Assembly: GCA_963762545.1 (NCBI GenBank)
Contig: CAVXLC010000008.1
Span: forward strand, 248,001 to 312,000
Source: JABFSM01 sp963762545
Lineage (GTDB): Bacteria > Gemmatimonadota > Gemmatimonadetes > Gemmatimonadales > GWC2-71-9
DNA length: 64,000 nt
Direction: 5' to 3'
Part shown: positions 8,273 through 17,800 of the stretch, in pieces
How the letters are laid out: every line of letters begins with the position of its first letter
Numbering within the stretch: the first letter of the stretch is position 1
Made by a program: the position numbers and the translations under genes
The notes under the pieces: model-generated
Database searches by the model: none
What the model saw: only the letters and a program-made list of their open reading frames with translations
What the model was told of the DNA's origin: nothing

Positions 8273-9715
8273 ATGACGAAACACCGTAGCTGGGCCGAGC
8301 CCTGGAAGATCAAGGTCATCGAGCCGATCCGGATGACCACCGCCGCCGAGCGGGAGCGGTACATCCGCGACGCCGGGTACAACACCTTCCTGCTCCGTTC
8401 CGCGGACGTGTACATCGACCTCCTCACCGATTCCGGCACCAATGCGATGTCGGACCGGCAGTGGGCCGGCATGATGATGGGCGACGAGGCGTATGCCGGG
8501 TCGCGGAACTACTACGCGCTCGAGGAAGCGGTCCGGGAGTGCTACGGATTTCCGGAGCTCATCCCCACCCACCAGGGGCGCGGCGCCGAGCACCTGCTGT
8601 CGAAGATCCTGATTTCGCCGGGAGACCACATCCCCGGCAACATGTACTTCACCACGACGCGGGTGCACCAGGAGCTGGCCGGCGGGGTGTTCCATGACGT
8701 GATCATCGACCAGGCGCACGACCCGGCGTCGGAGCATCCCTTCAAGGGCGACGTGGACCTCGCCAAGCTCGACGCGCTGGTGAAACAGGTCGGCGCCGAG
8801 CGGGTGCCCTACATCTCGGTCGCGGCCACGGTGAACCTGGCCGGCGGCCAGCCGGTGAGTCTCGCCAACCTCCGCCGCGTGGCCGACTACTGCCACGCCC
8901 GGAAGATCCTGGTGATCCTCGATGCGACCCGTGCCGTCGAGAACGCCTGGTTCATCCAGCAGCGTGAGCCCGGCATGCAGCACCTCACTGTCGCGGCGAT
9001 CCTGAAGCTGATGTGCGACTGTGCCGACGGGGCCACCATGTCCGGCAAGAAGGACTCGCTGGTGAACATCGGCGGGTGGCTGGGCCTCCGCGACGACGAG
9101 CTGGCGGCCAAGGCCCGCGGGCTGGTGGTGGTGTACGAGGGGCTGCATACCTATGGCGGGCTCGCCGGGCGGGACATGGAGGCGATGGCGATCGGGATTC
9201 ACGAATCGATCCAGGAAGACCACATCCGCAGCCGCATCGGACAGGTGCACTATCTCGGCCAGCGCCTGATCGATGGCGGCGTGCCGGTGGTCCGCCCTCT
9301 CGGTGGCCACGCCGTCTTTCTGGATGCCGCCGCGATCCTGTCGCACCTCCCGCGGGAGCAGTTCCCCGCGCAGGCGCTGGCGGCCGCGCTCTACCTCGAA
9401 TCGGGCGTCCGTGCGATGGAGCGGGGCGCGGTATCGGCCGGGCGGAACCCCGAGACCGGGAAGAACCGCTATCCGTCGCTCGAGCTGGTCCGCCTCACCA
9501 TCCCGCGCCGGGTCTACACCCAGGCACATATGGATGTGGTGACCGAGAGCGTGGCCGAGGTCTTCGCGCAGCGCAACCGGGTGCACGGCCTGCGGTTTAC
9601 CTACGAACCGGAGCTGCTCCGGTTCTTCCAGGCGCGGTTCGAGCAGGTCCCCGCGCTGCCCCGCCGGCAACCGAATGCCCGTACCGCCAGGCGGAGAGCT
9701 GCCGCCGGAGGTTAA
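8273..9715 (+). CDS. tpl: Tyrosine phenol-lyase
   Basis: A 480-residue PLP lyase, paralogous to the preceding gene, converting L-tyrosine to phenol, pyruvate and ammonia. The PLP lysine is K260 (SGKKDS). Residues diagnostic for tyrosine phenol-lyase are all present: Thr127 in NMYFTTTR, Arg384 in AMERGAVSAGR, and the Phe pair 451-452 in LLRFFQARF. The internal segment GGLAGRDMEAMAIG also matches that enzyme. About 20 extra basic residues at the C-terminus are not usual. Phenol and pyruvate could feed the aromatic operon and the PFOR encoded later in the window. Confidence 0.9.
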   Translation: MTKHRSWAEPWKIKVIEPIRMTTAAERERYIRDAGYNTFLLRSADVYIDLLTDSGTNAMSDRQWAGMMMGDEAYAGSRNYYALEEAVRECYGFPELIPTHQGRGAEHLLSKILISPGDHIPGNMYFTTTRVHQELAGGVFHDVIIDQAHDPASEHPFKGDVDLAKLDALVKQVGAERVPYISVAATVNLAGGQPVSLANLRRVADYCHARKILVILDATRAVENAWFIQQREPGMQHLTVAAILKLMCDCADGATMSGKKDSLVNIGGWLGLRDDELAAKARGLVVVYEGLHTYGGLAGRDMEAMAIGIHESIQEDHIRSRIGQVHYLGQRLIDGGVPVVRPLGGHAVFLDAAAILSHLPREQFPAQALAAALYLESGVRAMERGAVSAGRNPETGKNRYPSLELVRLTIPRRVYTQAHMDVVTESVAEVFAQRNRVHGLRFTYEPELLRFFQARFEQVPALPRRQPNARTARRRAAAGG

Positions 9716-9845
9716 CAACCGCGAATCCGGGCAAGCGGCCTCCGGACAAGTATCTGACCCGATTCATTGCGCCTTCACGGTCCCCTCACCCTGGTCATGC
9801 CATCATCGGGCACAGTCGGCTCACGTGTACATGGGAGCGTACGCC

Positions 9846-10160
9846 GTGACGAACCGTAGAATGCCCCGTCTTTGCCCCTCGGAGGATGTCCGCCCGGTCA
9901 CTGAATTCCGGGCCCACGCCTCCGCTTTCCTGCAGCAGGTCCGCGACACCAAGCGCGCCGTCATCCTGACCCAGCACGGCCGCAGCGCCGCGGTGCTGCT
10001 CGACGTCCTGGTCTATGAGGACCTGCTCGGGGAGCTGACGCTGCTGCGCGAGGCCCGGATGCCCGACCGGCGCAGCTCCGCCGCGCCTGCCGACACTCCC
10101 GGCCATCCCGGCCGAGCCGTTGCGCTCGCGCCTTCTCATTCGAGGAGGCCCGCACCGTGA
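9846..10160 (+). CDS. Orphan Phd/YefM-family antitoxin-like protein
   Basis: About 104 residues. The core (DVRPVTEFRAHASAFLQQV through VLLDVLVYEDL) is a Phd/YefM fold, the DNA-binding antitoxin family that also represses its own promoter. No toxin gene of RelE, Doc or similar type lies beside it. Instead the stop codon overlaps the GTG start of korA (GTGA), so it is translationally coupled to the oxidoreductase operon and may act as its repressor. The C-terminal 35 residues are Pro/Ala/Arg-rich and carry no recognisable toxin-binding helix. Start choice is uncertain: ATG 9831, GTG 9846 (GGGAG upstream) and ATG 9861 are all possible. Confidence 0.72.
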   Translation: MTNRRMPRLCPSEDVRPVTEFRAHASAFLQQVRDTKRAVILTQHGRSAAVLLDVLVYEDLLGELTLLREARMPDRRSSAAPADTPGHPGRAVALAPSHSRRPAP

Positions 10161-12043
10161 CCAGCACCGAGGCTGCCCCGCTCGCGCCGTCCCGTCCGCG
10201 CACCACGCGCCTCCGGGAGCACACCATCGAAATCGTCTCCGACTCGGGCGAAGGCGCCCAGAAGTGCGGCCAGATCTTCGGGGCGGTCTCCGCCAAGATG
10301 GGCAATGGGGTCTGGACGGTCGAGATCATCCCGGCGGAGATCCAGCCGCCTCCGCGGGTGCCCGAGGGCGCCAGCGGCTACCGGATCCGGATCGGCGAGG
10401 GGCCGATCACCAATTGGGGCGATGCGACCAACCTGGCGCTCGCCTTCAACGAGCAGGTCCTGCTGGCGCGGCACCGGCTCGGCGCGCTGGCGCCCGACGC
10501 GCTGCTCCTGGTCGAGGACAAGTGGGCCACCGACGACGACGCCGACATTCGCGCCGCGTGGGAGCAGGGCCTGGCCGAGCTGTCGCAGTACCGGATCATC
10601 CCGGTGCCGATGGAGGCGGAGTGCCGCTCCATCGTCGACAACCCCCGCAAGGGAAAGAACATGTTCGCGCTGGGGATGCTGGCCTGCATCTACGGCCGCG
10701 ACATGGCCCGGATCAAGGACCAGATCGCCTACGCCTTCCGCAAGAAGAGCGAAGCGGTGTTCGAGCAGAACGTGGCGCTGCTCACGCTGGGCCACGCCTG
10801 GGCCGAGGAGCACCTCGATTTCCGCATCGAGGTGGCCCCGGCCCCGATCACCGAGGCGCTGGTGGTGATGAACGGCAACGAGGCGCTCGGGCTCGGGGCG
10901 ATCGCGGCGGGCATGGAGCTCTGCGCGATGTATCCGATCACCCCGGCGACGTCGGTGTCGCACTACCTGAGCGAGGTGTTCGAGCGGTTCGGCGGCATCG
11001 TGCACCAGGCGGAAGACGAGATCGCCGCCGTGGGGGTGGCCCTGGGCGCCTCCTACGCCGGCAAGGTGGCCTTCACCGTGACGTCGGGGCCGGGACTCGC
11101 CCTCAAGACCGAGTTCCTCGGCCTGGCCGCCATGACCGAGATCCCGCTGGTCCTGATCGATGTGCAGCGGGGCGGCCCCAGCACCGGGCTGCCCACCAAG
11201 GTGGAGCAGTCGGACCTGCTGGCCGCGCTGTTCGCGAGCCCGGGGGACGCGCCCCACGTCGTGGTGGCGCCGGCCACGATCGAGGAATGCTTCCACATCA
11301 TGGTGACCGCGCGGCGCATCGCCGAGGCGTTCCGCACCGTGGTGATGGTGCTCTCGGACGCCAACCTCGCCACCGGCGTCACCCCGTTCCCGCGGCCCAG
11401 GCCGGACGCGCGCTGGCAGGCGGCGCCGCTCGACCTGGCCCCGGTGGCCGAGGGACGCAAGGCCTATCAGTGGGACGCCCGGACCGGGCTGTCGCACCGG
11501 ATCATCCCGGGCCAGCCGGGCGGGGCGTACACGGTCACCGGCCTCTCGCACGACGAGGGAAGCAAGGTCGCCTACAGCTCGGGCGTTCATCAGCGCGGCT
11601 CGGCGATGCGGAGCCGGAAGCTGGCGGTGCTGCAGAGCCTGCTGGTGCCGCCGCCGGTCTACGGCGACCGCGAAGGCGACCTGCTGGTGGTCGGCTGGGG
11701 CAGCACCAAGGGGGCGATCGAGGAGGCGGTGGACCGGGCCCGGCGCGAGGGGCTCAAGGTGTCGTCGCTGCACCTCCGCTTCCTCTCGCCCTTGGAGCCG
11801 GGGCTCAAGGCCATCTTCGCCGGGTTCCGGAAAGTCTGCGCGGTGGAGATCAACTACAGCGATGAGCCGGGCGATCCCTTCATCACCGAGGAAAACCGCC
11901 GCCGGGGCCAGCTCACCTGGCTGCTCCGCGCCGCCACACTGGTCGACGTGGATTGCTGGACCCGGGTGCCCGGCGAGCCGCTCCGCCCGGGGTCCATTCT
12001 CGATGCCATCCGCGAGCGGGTGCCGCGGGGAGGTGCCGCATGA
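10157..12043 (+). CDS. korA: 2-oxoacid:ferredoxin oxidoreductase, fused gamma-alpha subunit (KorA type)
   Basis: A 628-residue subunit with the gamma domain first (about residues 20-200), then the alpha domain from about residue 232 (MYPITPATS motif, then GPGLALKTEF and RGGPSTGLPTK). This gamma-alpha fusion is typical of 2-oxoglutarate:ferredoxin oxidoreductases and relatives. It works with KorB to oxidise a 2-oxo acid with CoA and reduce ferredoxin. A strong GAGGAGG ribosome site precedes the GTG start at 10157 by eight bases. In Thauera the KorAB enzyme regenerates ferredoxin for benzoyl-CoA reductase, which fits the aromatic operon found here. The substrate is inferred. Confidence 0.88.
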   Translation: MTSTEAAPLAPSRPRTTRLREHTIEIVSDSGEGAQKCGQIFGAVSAKMGNGVWTVEIIPAEIQPPPRVPEGASGYRIRIGEGPITNWGDATNLALAFNEQVLLARHRLGALAPDALLLVEDKWATDDDADIRAAWEQGLAELSQYRIIPVPMEAECRSIVDNPRKGKNMFALGMLACIYGRDMARIKDQIAYAFRKKSEAVFEQNVALLTLGHAWAEEHLDFRIEVAPAPITEALVVMNGNEALGLGAIAAGMELCAMYPITPATSVSHYLSEVFERFGGIVHQAEDEIAAVGVALGASYAGKVAFTVTSGPGLALKTEFLGLAAMTEIPLVLIDVQRGGPSTGLPTKVEQSDLLAALFASPGDAPHVVVAPATIEECFHIMVTARRIAEAFRTVVMVLSDANLATGVTPFPRPRPDARWQAAPLDLAPVAEGRKAYQWDARTGLSHRIIPGQPGGAYTVTGLSHDEGSKVAYSSGVHQRGSAMRSRKLAVLQSLLVPPPVYGDREGDLLVVGWGSTKGAIEEAVDRARREGLKVSSLHLRFLSPLEPGLKAIFAGFRKVCAVEINYSDEPGDPFITEENRRRGQLTWLLRAATLVDVDCWTRVPGEPLRPGSILDAIRERVPRGGAA

Positions 12044-12996
12044 CGGCCGTCTGCGGGCTCCTGCCGGTCCTGGACCCGGACCAGCACGACGCGAATTTCG
12101 AAATGAGCGACTACGAGGGCGCCCGGGCCCGCTGGTGTCCCGGCTGCGGCGATCACTCCATCCTCGCCGCGGTGCAGAAGCTGCTCGCGGCCGAACAGCT
12201 GGCGCCCGAGCAGACCGTGTTCGTGTCGGGTATCGGCTGCTCCAGCCGCTTCCCGCACTATCTCACGACCTACGGCTTCCACGGCATCCACGGCCGGGCG
12301 CTGCCCATCGCCACCGGGATCCGGCTCACCCGTCCCGACCTCACGGTGTTCGTGGTCATGGGGGACGGCGACTGCACCTCGATCGGCGCGGCGCACTGGG
12401 TGCACGCGCTGCGCTATAACGTCAACCTGACGGTGCTGCTGCTCGACAACGGCATCTACGCCCTGACCAAGAGCCAGACCTCGCCGACCACGCCGCAGGG
12501 CTTCCCGAGCAATACCCAGCCGCGCGGCAGCTGGCTGCCCGCGCTCAATCCGCTGTCGGTGGCGCTCGGCGTGACCAACGCCTCCTTCGTGGCTCAGACC
12601 GCCGAATGGGCGCCGGCGCACCTCTACGCCACCCTGCGCGCGGCGTATCACCACCGCGGCATGAGCTTCGTGCGGATCCTGCAGCGCTGCCCGATCTACT
12701 CGACGGCGGTGTATCAGGCCGCGGTGCAGGACCCGGCACGAATCGCCCTGCTGGTGCACGACGACGGCGTGGTGGTGCCCGACCTCAACCGGATCTACCA
12801 GACCCAGGTCACCCATGACCCGCGGGATCTCGACACCGCCCGCCGGATCGCCGATGCCACCGATCACATCCACCTCGGCGTGCTGTTTCGCGATCCGTCG
12901 CGGCCGCGCTACGAGGAGATTCGCCGCGTCGCGCCGCGCACGGCGGAGGAGCGGCTCACCCTGATCGACGCGGAGCTGGATCGCTATGCCGTCTGA
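12040..12996 (+). CDS. korB: 2-oxoacid:ferredoxin oxidoreductase beta subunit (KorB type)
   Basis: A 318-residue thiamine-diphosphate subunit. It shows WCPGCGDHSIL near residue 31, GIGCSSRFPHY near residue 65, and the ThDP/Mg2+ motif GDGDCTSIG near residue 107. LDNGIYALTKSQ follows, with SPTTPQG, a sequence common in KorB. It pairs with KorA. The ATG at 12040 overlaps the korA stop (ATGA). No ferredoxin-type cluster subunit accompanies the pair, so the single cluster in KorB would be the electron exit. Confidence 0.9.
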   Translation: MTAVCGLLPVLDPDQHDANFEMSDYEGARARWCPGCGDHSILAAVQKLLAAEQLAPEQTVFVSGIGCSSRFPHYLTTYGFHGIHGRALPIATGIRLTRPDLTVFVVMGDGDCTSIGAAHWVHALRYNVNLTVLLLDNGIYALTKSQTSPTTPQGFPSNTQPRGSWLPALNPLSVALGVTNASFVAQTAEWAPAHLYATLRAAYHHRGMSFVRILQRCPIYSTAVYQAAVQDPARIALLVHDDGVVVPDLNRIYQTQVTHDPRDLDTARRIADATDHIHLGVLFRDPSRPRYEEIRRVAPRTAEERLTLIDAELDRYAV

Positions 12997-13987
12997 CGCC
13001 CGTTTTGCCCCGGCCCTGGCGGCGATGGCGCGGCCCATCGCCGACTTCCGCGCCATCATCCAGGGCGCCATCGCGCAGGCCGAGACGTTTCTCACCGAGC
13101 AGGCCGCCGGGGCCGGCGAGCGGGCCCGGCGCGCCGGCGTGGAGCTGGGCGGCTTCGCCACGGGGCGGATCGACCCGGCCCGGTTCGCCGCGCTCTTCCC
13201 GGCGGTGCCGCCGGTGGAGCCCCAGGCGATCGCGGCGCTCACCCGCGCCGTCACCACGCTCCGCGCCATGGCCGATCGCGGCGACGCGGCCTTTCTGGTG
13301 GACCTGCCCCGGGGCGGACGCCTGGGCGCCCGAGTGGGTGACGCGCTGGCCGAGATCGGGCGCGCGTTCGGCGCGGTGATGCTGGCCGATGTGGTGCGCG
13401 GCGGGCGCTACCAGGCGGCCCAGTACGATCGCCTCCTCGACCCCCAGGAGTTCCTCTCCTGGAACAAGGCGGAACGGCGTTATGCCCCCCCGCTGATCGT
13501 CTCGCTCGATGGCGCCGATCTGCATGTCGGTGCGCTGAACGACTACGCCGACGGCCGCACCAAGATGGTCCTGGTGGTGCGGGGCGAGGCGGCGCCGGCG
13601 CCGCTGGCGCGCTGCATCACGCCGGGAACCCTGGTGCTGCAGACCACCGACGGCAGCGGCCTCGATCGGGTCGCCGGGTTCGACGGTCCGGCGGTGGCCG
13701 CGGTGATGCCCGAAGGGGCCGCGGTCTTTCTCCACGACCCGGCCGCCGGCCGCGAGCCGTGGCAGCGGCTGACGGTGCGCACCCTGGGAGAGGTGCCCCG
13801 CCGGGCCCTGAGCGGGACGAGCCCGTGGCAGATGGCCGAGGAGCGGACCCTGCTGTCCGACCTCGCCCGTACCCCGTTCGCGATTCCGGTGAGCGGCGGG
13901 CCGGCCATTCCCGCCGTGGGTGCCGACGATGCGGTGGACCGGGTCGCCGCCTGGCTGCTGGGCCAATCCGGCCTGTCGGAGACCTGA
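12986..13987 (+). CDS. Conserved-looking protein of unknown function inside the kor-rnf-PFOR operon
   Basis: A 333-residue soluble protein that I do not recognise. It has no signal peptide, no membrane span, few cysteines and no nucleotide-binding motif that I can see. The N-terminal third is Ala/Arg-rich and probably helical. The C-terminal half (from about residue 170) reads as beta-rich, with blocks such as LIVSLDGADLHVG, KMVLVVRG and TPGTLVLQTTDGSG. The ATG at 12986 overlaps the end of korB by 11 bases, and rnfB begins four bases after its stop. It is therefore deeply embedded between ferredoxin-reducing enzymes and may be an assembly or regulatory partner. That role is guessed from context only. 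Confidence 0.7.
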   Translation: MPSDARFAPALAAMARPIADFRAIIQGAIAQAETFLTEQAAGAGERARRAGVELGGFATGRIDPARFAALFPAVPPVEPQAIAALTRAVTTLRAMADRGDAAFLVDLPRGGRLGARVGDALAEIGRAFGAVMLADVVRGGRYQAAQYDRLLDPQEFLSWNKAERRYAPPLIVSLDGADLHVGALNDYADGRTKMVLVVRGEAAPAPLARCITPGTLVLQTTDGSGLDRVAGFDGPAVAAVMPEGAAVFLHDPAAGREPWQRLTVRTLGEVPRRALSGTSPWQMAEERTLLSDLARTPFAIPVSGGPAIPAVGADDAVDRVAAWLLGQSGLSET

Positions 13988-13991
13988 CTCC

Positions 13992-14831
13992 ATGACGCTC
14001 CACGCGATCCTCATCCTCGGCGGAGTGGGGCTGGTCTTCGCGGTCTTCATCGCGCTGGCCAACCGCCGGCTGTGGGTGTGGGAGGATCCCCGCATCGACG
14101 CCGTCGCCGCGATGCTCCCCAACGCCAACTGCGGCGCCTGCGGCCTGCCCGGCTGCCGGGCGTTCGCCGAGCAGGCGGTCGCGGGCCGCATCGCGCCGAG
14201 CCAGTGCACCGTGGGCAGCGACGACTCCCACAAGGCGATCGCCGAGTTCCTCGGGGTCGACGCGGGCTCGGCGGTGCGCCGGGTGGCGCGACTGCAATGC
14301 GCCGGCGGATACGACGTGGCGGCCTCCCAGGCGGAGTACCGGGGCCTCGCCTCCTGCGCCGCGGCGGCGGCGGTGGCCGGGGGCGGCAAGGGCTGCGCCT
14401 GGGGCTGCCTGGGTCTGGCCGACTGCGAGCGGGTCTGCGACTTCGACGCGATCGCGATGAGTGACACCGGGCTGCCGGTGGTGGATCCGGTCAAGTGCAC
14501 CGCGTGCGGCGACTGCGTTACGGCGTGTCCCAAGGGGCTGTTCACCCTCCTGCCGGTGGACTACCAGCTCCTGGTCCAGTGCAAGAACCTCCTCGGCGGC
14601 GACGCCGTGCTGGAGCAGTGCAAGGTGGCGTGCACCGCCTGCGGCAAGTGTGTCCAGGATGCCGCGCCCGGCCTGATCAGCGTCGCCAGTGGCGTCGCGG
14701 TAGTGAACTATGACATGAATGCGCAGGCCGACCGCCACGCTGTGGAACGGTGCCCGACCGGCGCGATCGTATGGCTCGCCGGAGCGCAGTTTGCCCGCGT
14801 GCCGTCTCTCTCGGGGAGCGAGGACGCATGA
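13992..14831 (+). CDS. rnfB: Rnf complex iron-sulfur subunit RnfB
   Basis: A 279-residue protein with an N-terminal membrane anchor (about residues 5-25). A 4Fe-4S domain of the NCGACGLPGC type follows near residue 44. Two ferredoxin-type motifs (CTACGDCVTACP and CTACGKCVQDA) lie in the C-terminal half. RnfB is the probable entry point for electrons from ferredoxin into the ion-translocating Rnf complex. I chose ATG 13992, four bases after the preceding stop. The stop overlaps the giant PFOR gene as ATGA. It is separated from rnfCDGEA by that PFOR gene, which is unusual. Confidence 0.92.
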   Translation: MTLHAILILGGVGLVFAVFIALANRRLWVWEDPRIDAVAAMLPNANCGACGLPGCRAFAEQAVAGRIAPSQCTVGSDDSHKAIAEFLGVDAGSAVRRVARLQCAGGYDVAASQAEYRGLASCAAAAAVAGGGKGCAWGCLGLADCERVCDFDAIAMSDTGLPVVDPVKCTACGDCVTACPKGLFTLLPVDYQLLVQCKNLLGGDAVLEQCKVACTACGKCVQDAAPGLISVASGVAVVNYDMNAQADRHAVERCPTGAIVWLAGAQFARVPSLSGSEDA

Positions 14832-17800
14832 GGTCCATCTTCCAGGCCCGGCGCGAGGCCAAGGCACCGGTGGCGCCGGCCTTTCCCGGAACGCTCGAAG
14901 CCCTGGACGGCAGCGGCGCCGTGGTGGCGATGGAAACGGCCGCCGGGGAAGCCGCCGGCGCCTATCCGATCACCCCCTCCACCCAGATGGGCGAAGGGTG
15001 GGCCGCCGCGGTGGCCGAGGGGAAGCTCAACGTCAACGGCCGCCGGCTGCTCTTCTTCGAACCCGAGGGCGAGCACGCCGCCGCCGCGGTCACCGCCGGC
15101 ATGTCGATGGCCGGCCTCCGGTCCACCAACTTCTCGAGCGGTCAGGGCATCGCGTACATGCACGAGTCGCTGTACGCGGCGGTGGGTAAGCGGCTGACTT
15201 ATGTGCTCAACGTCGCGGCCCGCGCCATGACCAAGCAGGCCCTGAACGTGCACGCCGGTCACGACGACTATCACGCCGTCGACGACACCGGCTTCTTCCA
15301 GTTGTTCGCCAAGGATGTCCAGGAGGCCGCCGACCTCAACCTCATCGCGCACCGGATCGCCGAGCTGTCGCTCAACCCGGGCATCTGCGCCCAGGACGGC
15401 TTCCTGACGTCGCACGTGATCGAGTCGCTCCGGCTCCCCGAACGCGAGCTGATCAAGGCCTACCTGGGTGACCCGGCCGACCGGATTATCTCGCCCACCC
15501 CGGCGCAACGCATGGTGTTCGGGGAGGTGCGGCGCCGGATTCCCGAGATGTTCGACCTCGATTACCCGGCGATGGTCGGCGTGGTCCAGAACCAGGAGAG
15601 CTACGCTCAGGGCGTCGCGGCGCAGCGGCCATTCTACTTCGACCATATCCTGGCGCTCGCCGATCAGGCGTTCCGGGAATTCGCCGAGCTCACCGGACGC
15701 CGCTACGCCCGGGTGGGCCGCTATCGCCTCGACGATGCGGACTACGTCATCGTGGGGCAGGGCTCGGTCGTGGCGAACGCCGAGGCGGTGGCGGACTACC
15801 TCCGCGAGGTGCGCGGGCTGGCGGTCGGGGTCCTCAACCTCACCATGTTCCGCCCCTTCCCGGCGGACCTGGTGAGCGAGGCCCTCGCCGGGAAGACGGG
15901 CGTCGTGGTGCTCGAGCGCACCGACCAGCCCCTCGCCGTGGATCCGCCGCTGTTGCGCGAGATCCGCGCGGCGATGTCGCAGGCGGTCGAAAACGGCCGC
16001 GTGCCCAAGGGCGGCGCCGTGGCGTATGCCGGCGTGGCCGCGCTGCGCCCGGAGCAGGTGCCGGACTTCTACTCGGGATGCTTCGGACTCGGCAGCCGCG
16101 ACCTCCAGCCCGGAGACATCGTCGCCACCGTCGACAACATGCTGCCCTCCGGAGCGCGGAAGCGGCAGTTCTACCTCGGCATCGATTTCGTCCGGACCGA
16201 CACCCGGATCCCCAAGCTGCAGATCTGGCAGGAGAAGATGCTCGACAGCTACCCCGACCTCGGGAAGCTGTCCCTGCGCTCCGCGGGCGACATCAATCTC
16301 CTGCCCGAGGGATCCACCGCGATCCGAATCCACTCGGTGGGCGGCTGGGGCGCCATCACGATGGGGAAGAACCTCGCGATGACGGCGTTCGAGCTGTTCG
16401 GGATGCACATCAAGGCCAACCCCAAGTACGGCTCCGAGAAGAAGGGCCAGCCGACCACGTTCTACGCGGTGCTGTCCCACCACCCGGTGCGGCTCAACTG
16501 CGAGCTCAAGCACGTGGACGTGGTCCTCTCCCCCGATCCGAACGTCTTCCGCCACAGCGATCCGCTGGCGGGGCTCGCCGAGGGCGGGGTCTTCGTCATC
16601 CAGAGCGACCTCGACCCCGATGCGTTCTGGCAGACCCTCCCGGACCGGGCCCGCGCCACCATCCGGGAGCGGAAGATCCGGGTGTTCGTCCTCGACGCGT
16701 TCGCGATCGCGCGGGAAGAGGCGTCGGACGTGGAGCTCCGCTACCGGATGCAGGGCGCGGCGTTCCTCGGCGCCTTCTTCAAGACGTCGCCGCTGCTGGC
16801 GCGGGAGAACAGCACCGAGGCGCGGCTGTTCGAGGGGATTCGCGTCCAGCTCAAGAAGAAGTTCGGGCATCGGGGCGTCGCGGTGGTGGAAGACAACGTC
16901 CGGGTCATCCGGCGCGGCTTCGACCAGGTGCTCGCGGTGGTCCCCCGCGAGGTCGAGACGATCGCGGCGCCGGGCAGCGTCCCCCGCATTCCCGCGGCCC
17001 TCGATGTACCCGACGCCGAGCCGGGCATCGGCAACCCGGGCCGGTTCTGGGAGCAGGTCTGCTCGCTCTGCGCCATGGGCCAGGACGGCATCGCCGATCC
17101 GTTCGCCGCGATCAGCGCGATTCCGGCAGCCACCGGCGTGGTGCGCGACATGAGCGGCGTGCGGATGGAGATTCCTTCCTTCGTGGCCGAGCAATGCACC
17201 GGCTGCGCCCAGTGCTGGACCCAGTGTCCCGATGCCGCGATCCCCGGGCTGGTCAACAGCCCCGAGCAGGTGCTGAACGCGGCCATCGGTGCCGTGGCCG
17301 GCACCGCCCCGGTGGAGCGGCTGCGCCCGCTGGCCAAGGCCTGGGGCCGTGAAGTGCAGCGACTGCTGGCGCGGGAGCCCTCGCTGCCCGTACCCGAGGC
17401 GTTCGCCAAGGGCTATGGCGTCGTCGCGGGCAAGATGCCGTGGGATGCGGAACGCCGGGCGGCCACCGACCTCGAGTTCGCGACGGTGCAGCGGCGGCTC
17501 GCCGAGTTCCCGCTGGCGCGGACCCGGCCGTTCTTCGACGTGATGGAAGGGAAGGAGAAGGGGTCCGGCGGGCTCCTGTCGATTACGGTCAATCCCGACG
17601 CCTGCAAGGGCTGCAACCTCTGCGTCGAGGTGTGTCCCGACGGTGCGCTGGTGACCATCAAGCAGGACGATGCGGCGCTGGAGCGGCTGCGCCGGAACTG
17701 GGCGGTCTGGCAGCGGCTGCCCGACACCGACAGTCGATACGTCAACGTGTCCGACGTCGACGAGGGGATCGGGGTGCTCTCGTCGCTGCTCCTCAAGAAG

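Noticed and set aside
6833..9718. A 961-codon open frame on the minus strand
   Set aside because: Antisense to tnaA and tpl; composition is low-complexity and both sense frames are strongly conserved enzymes.
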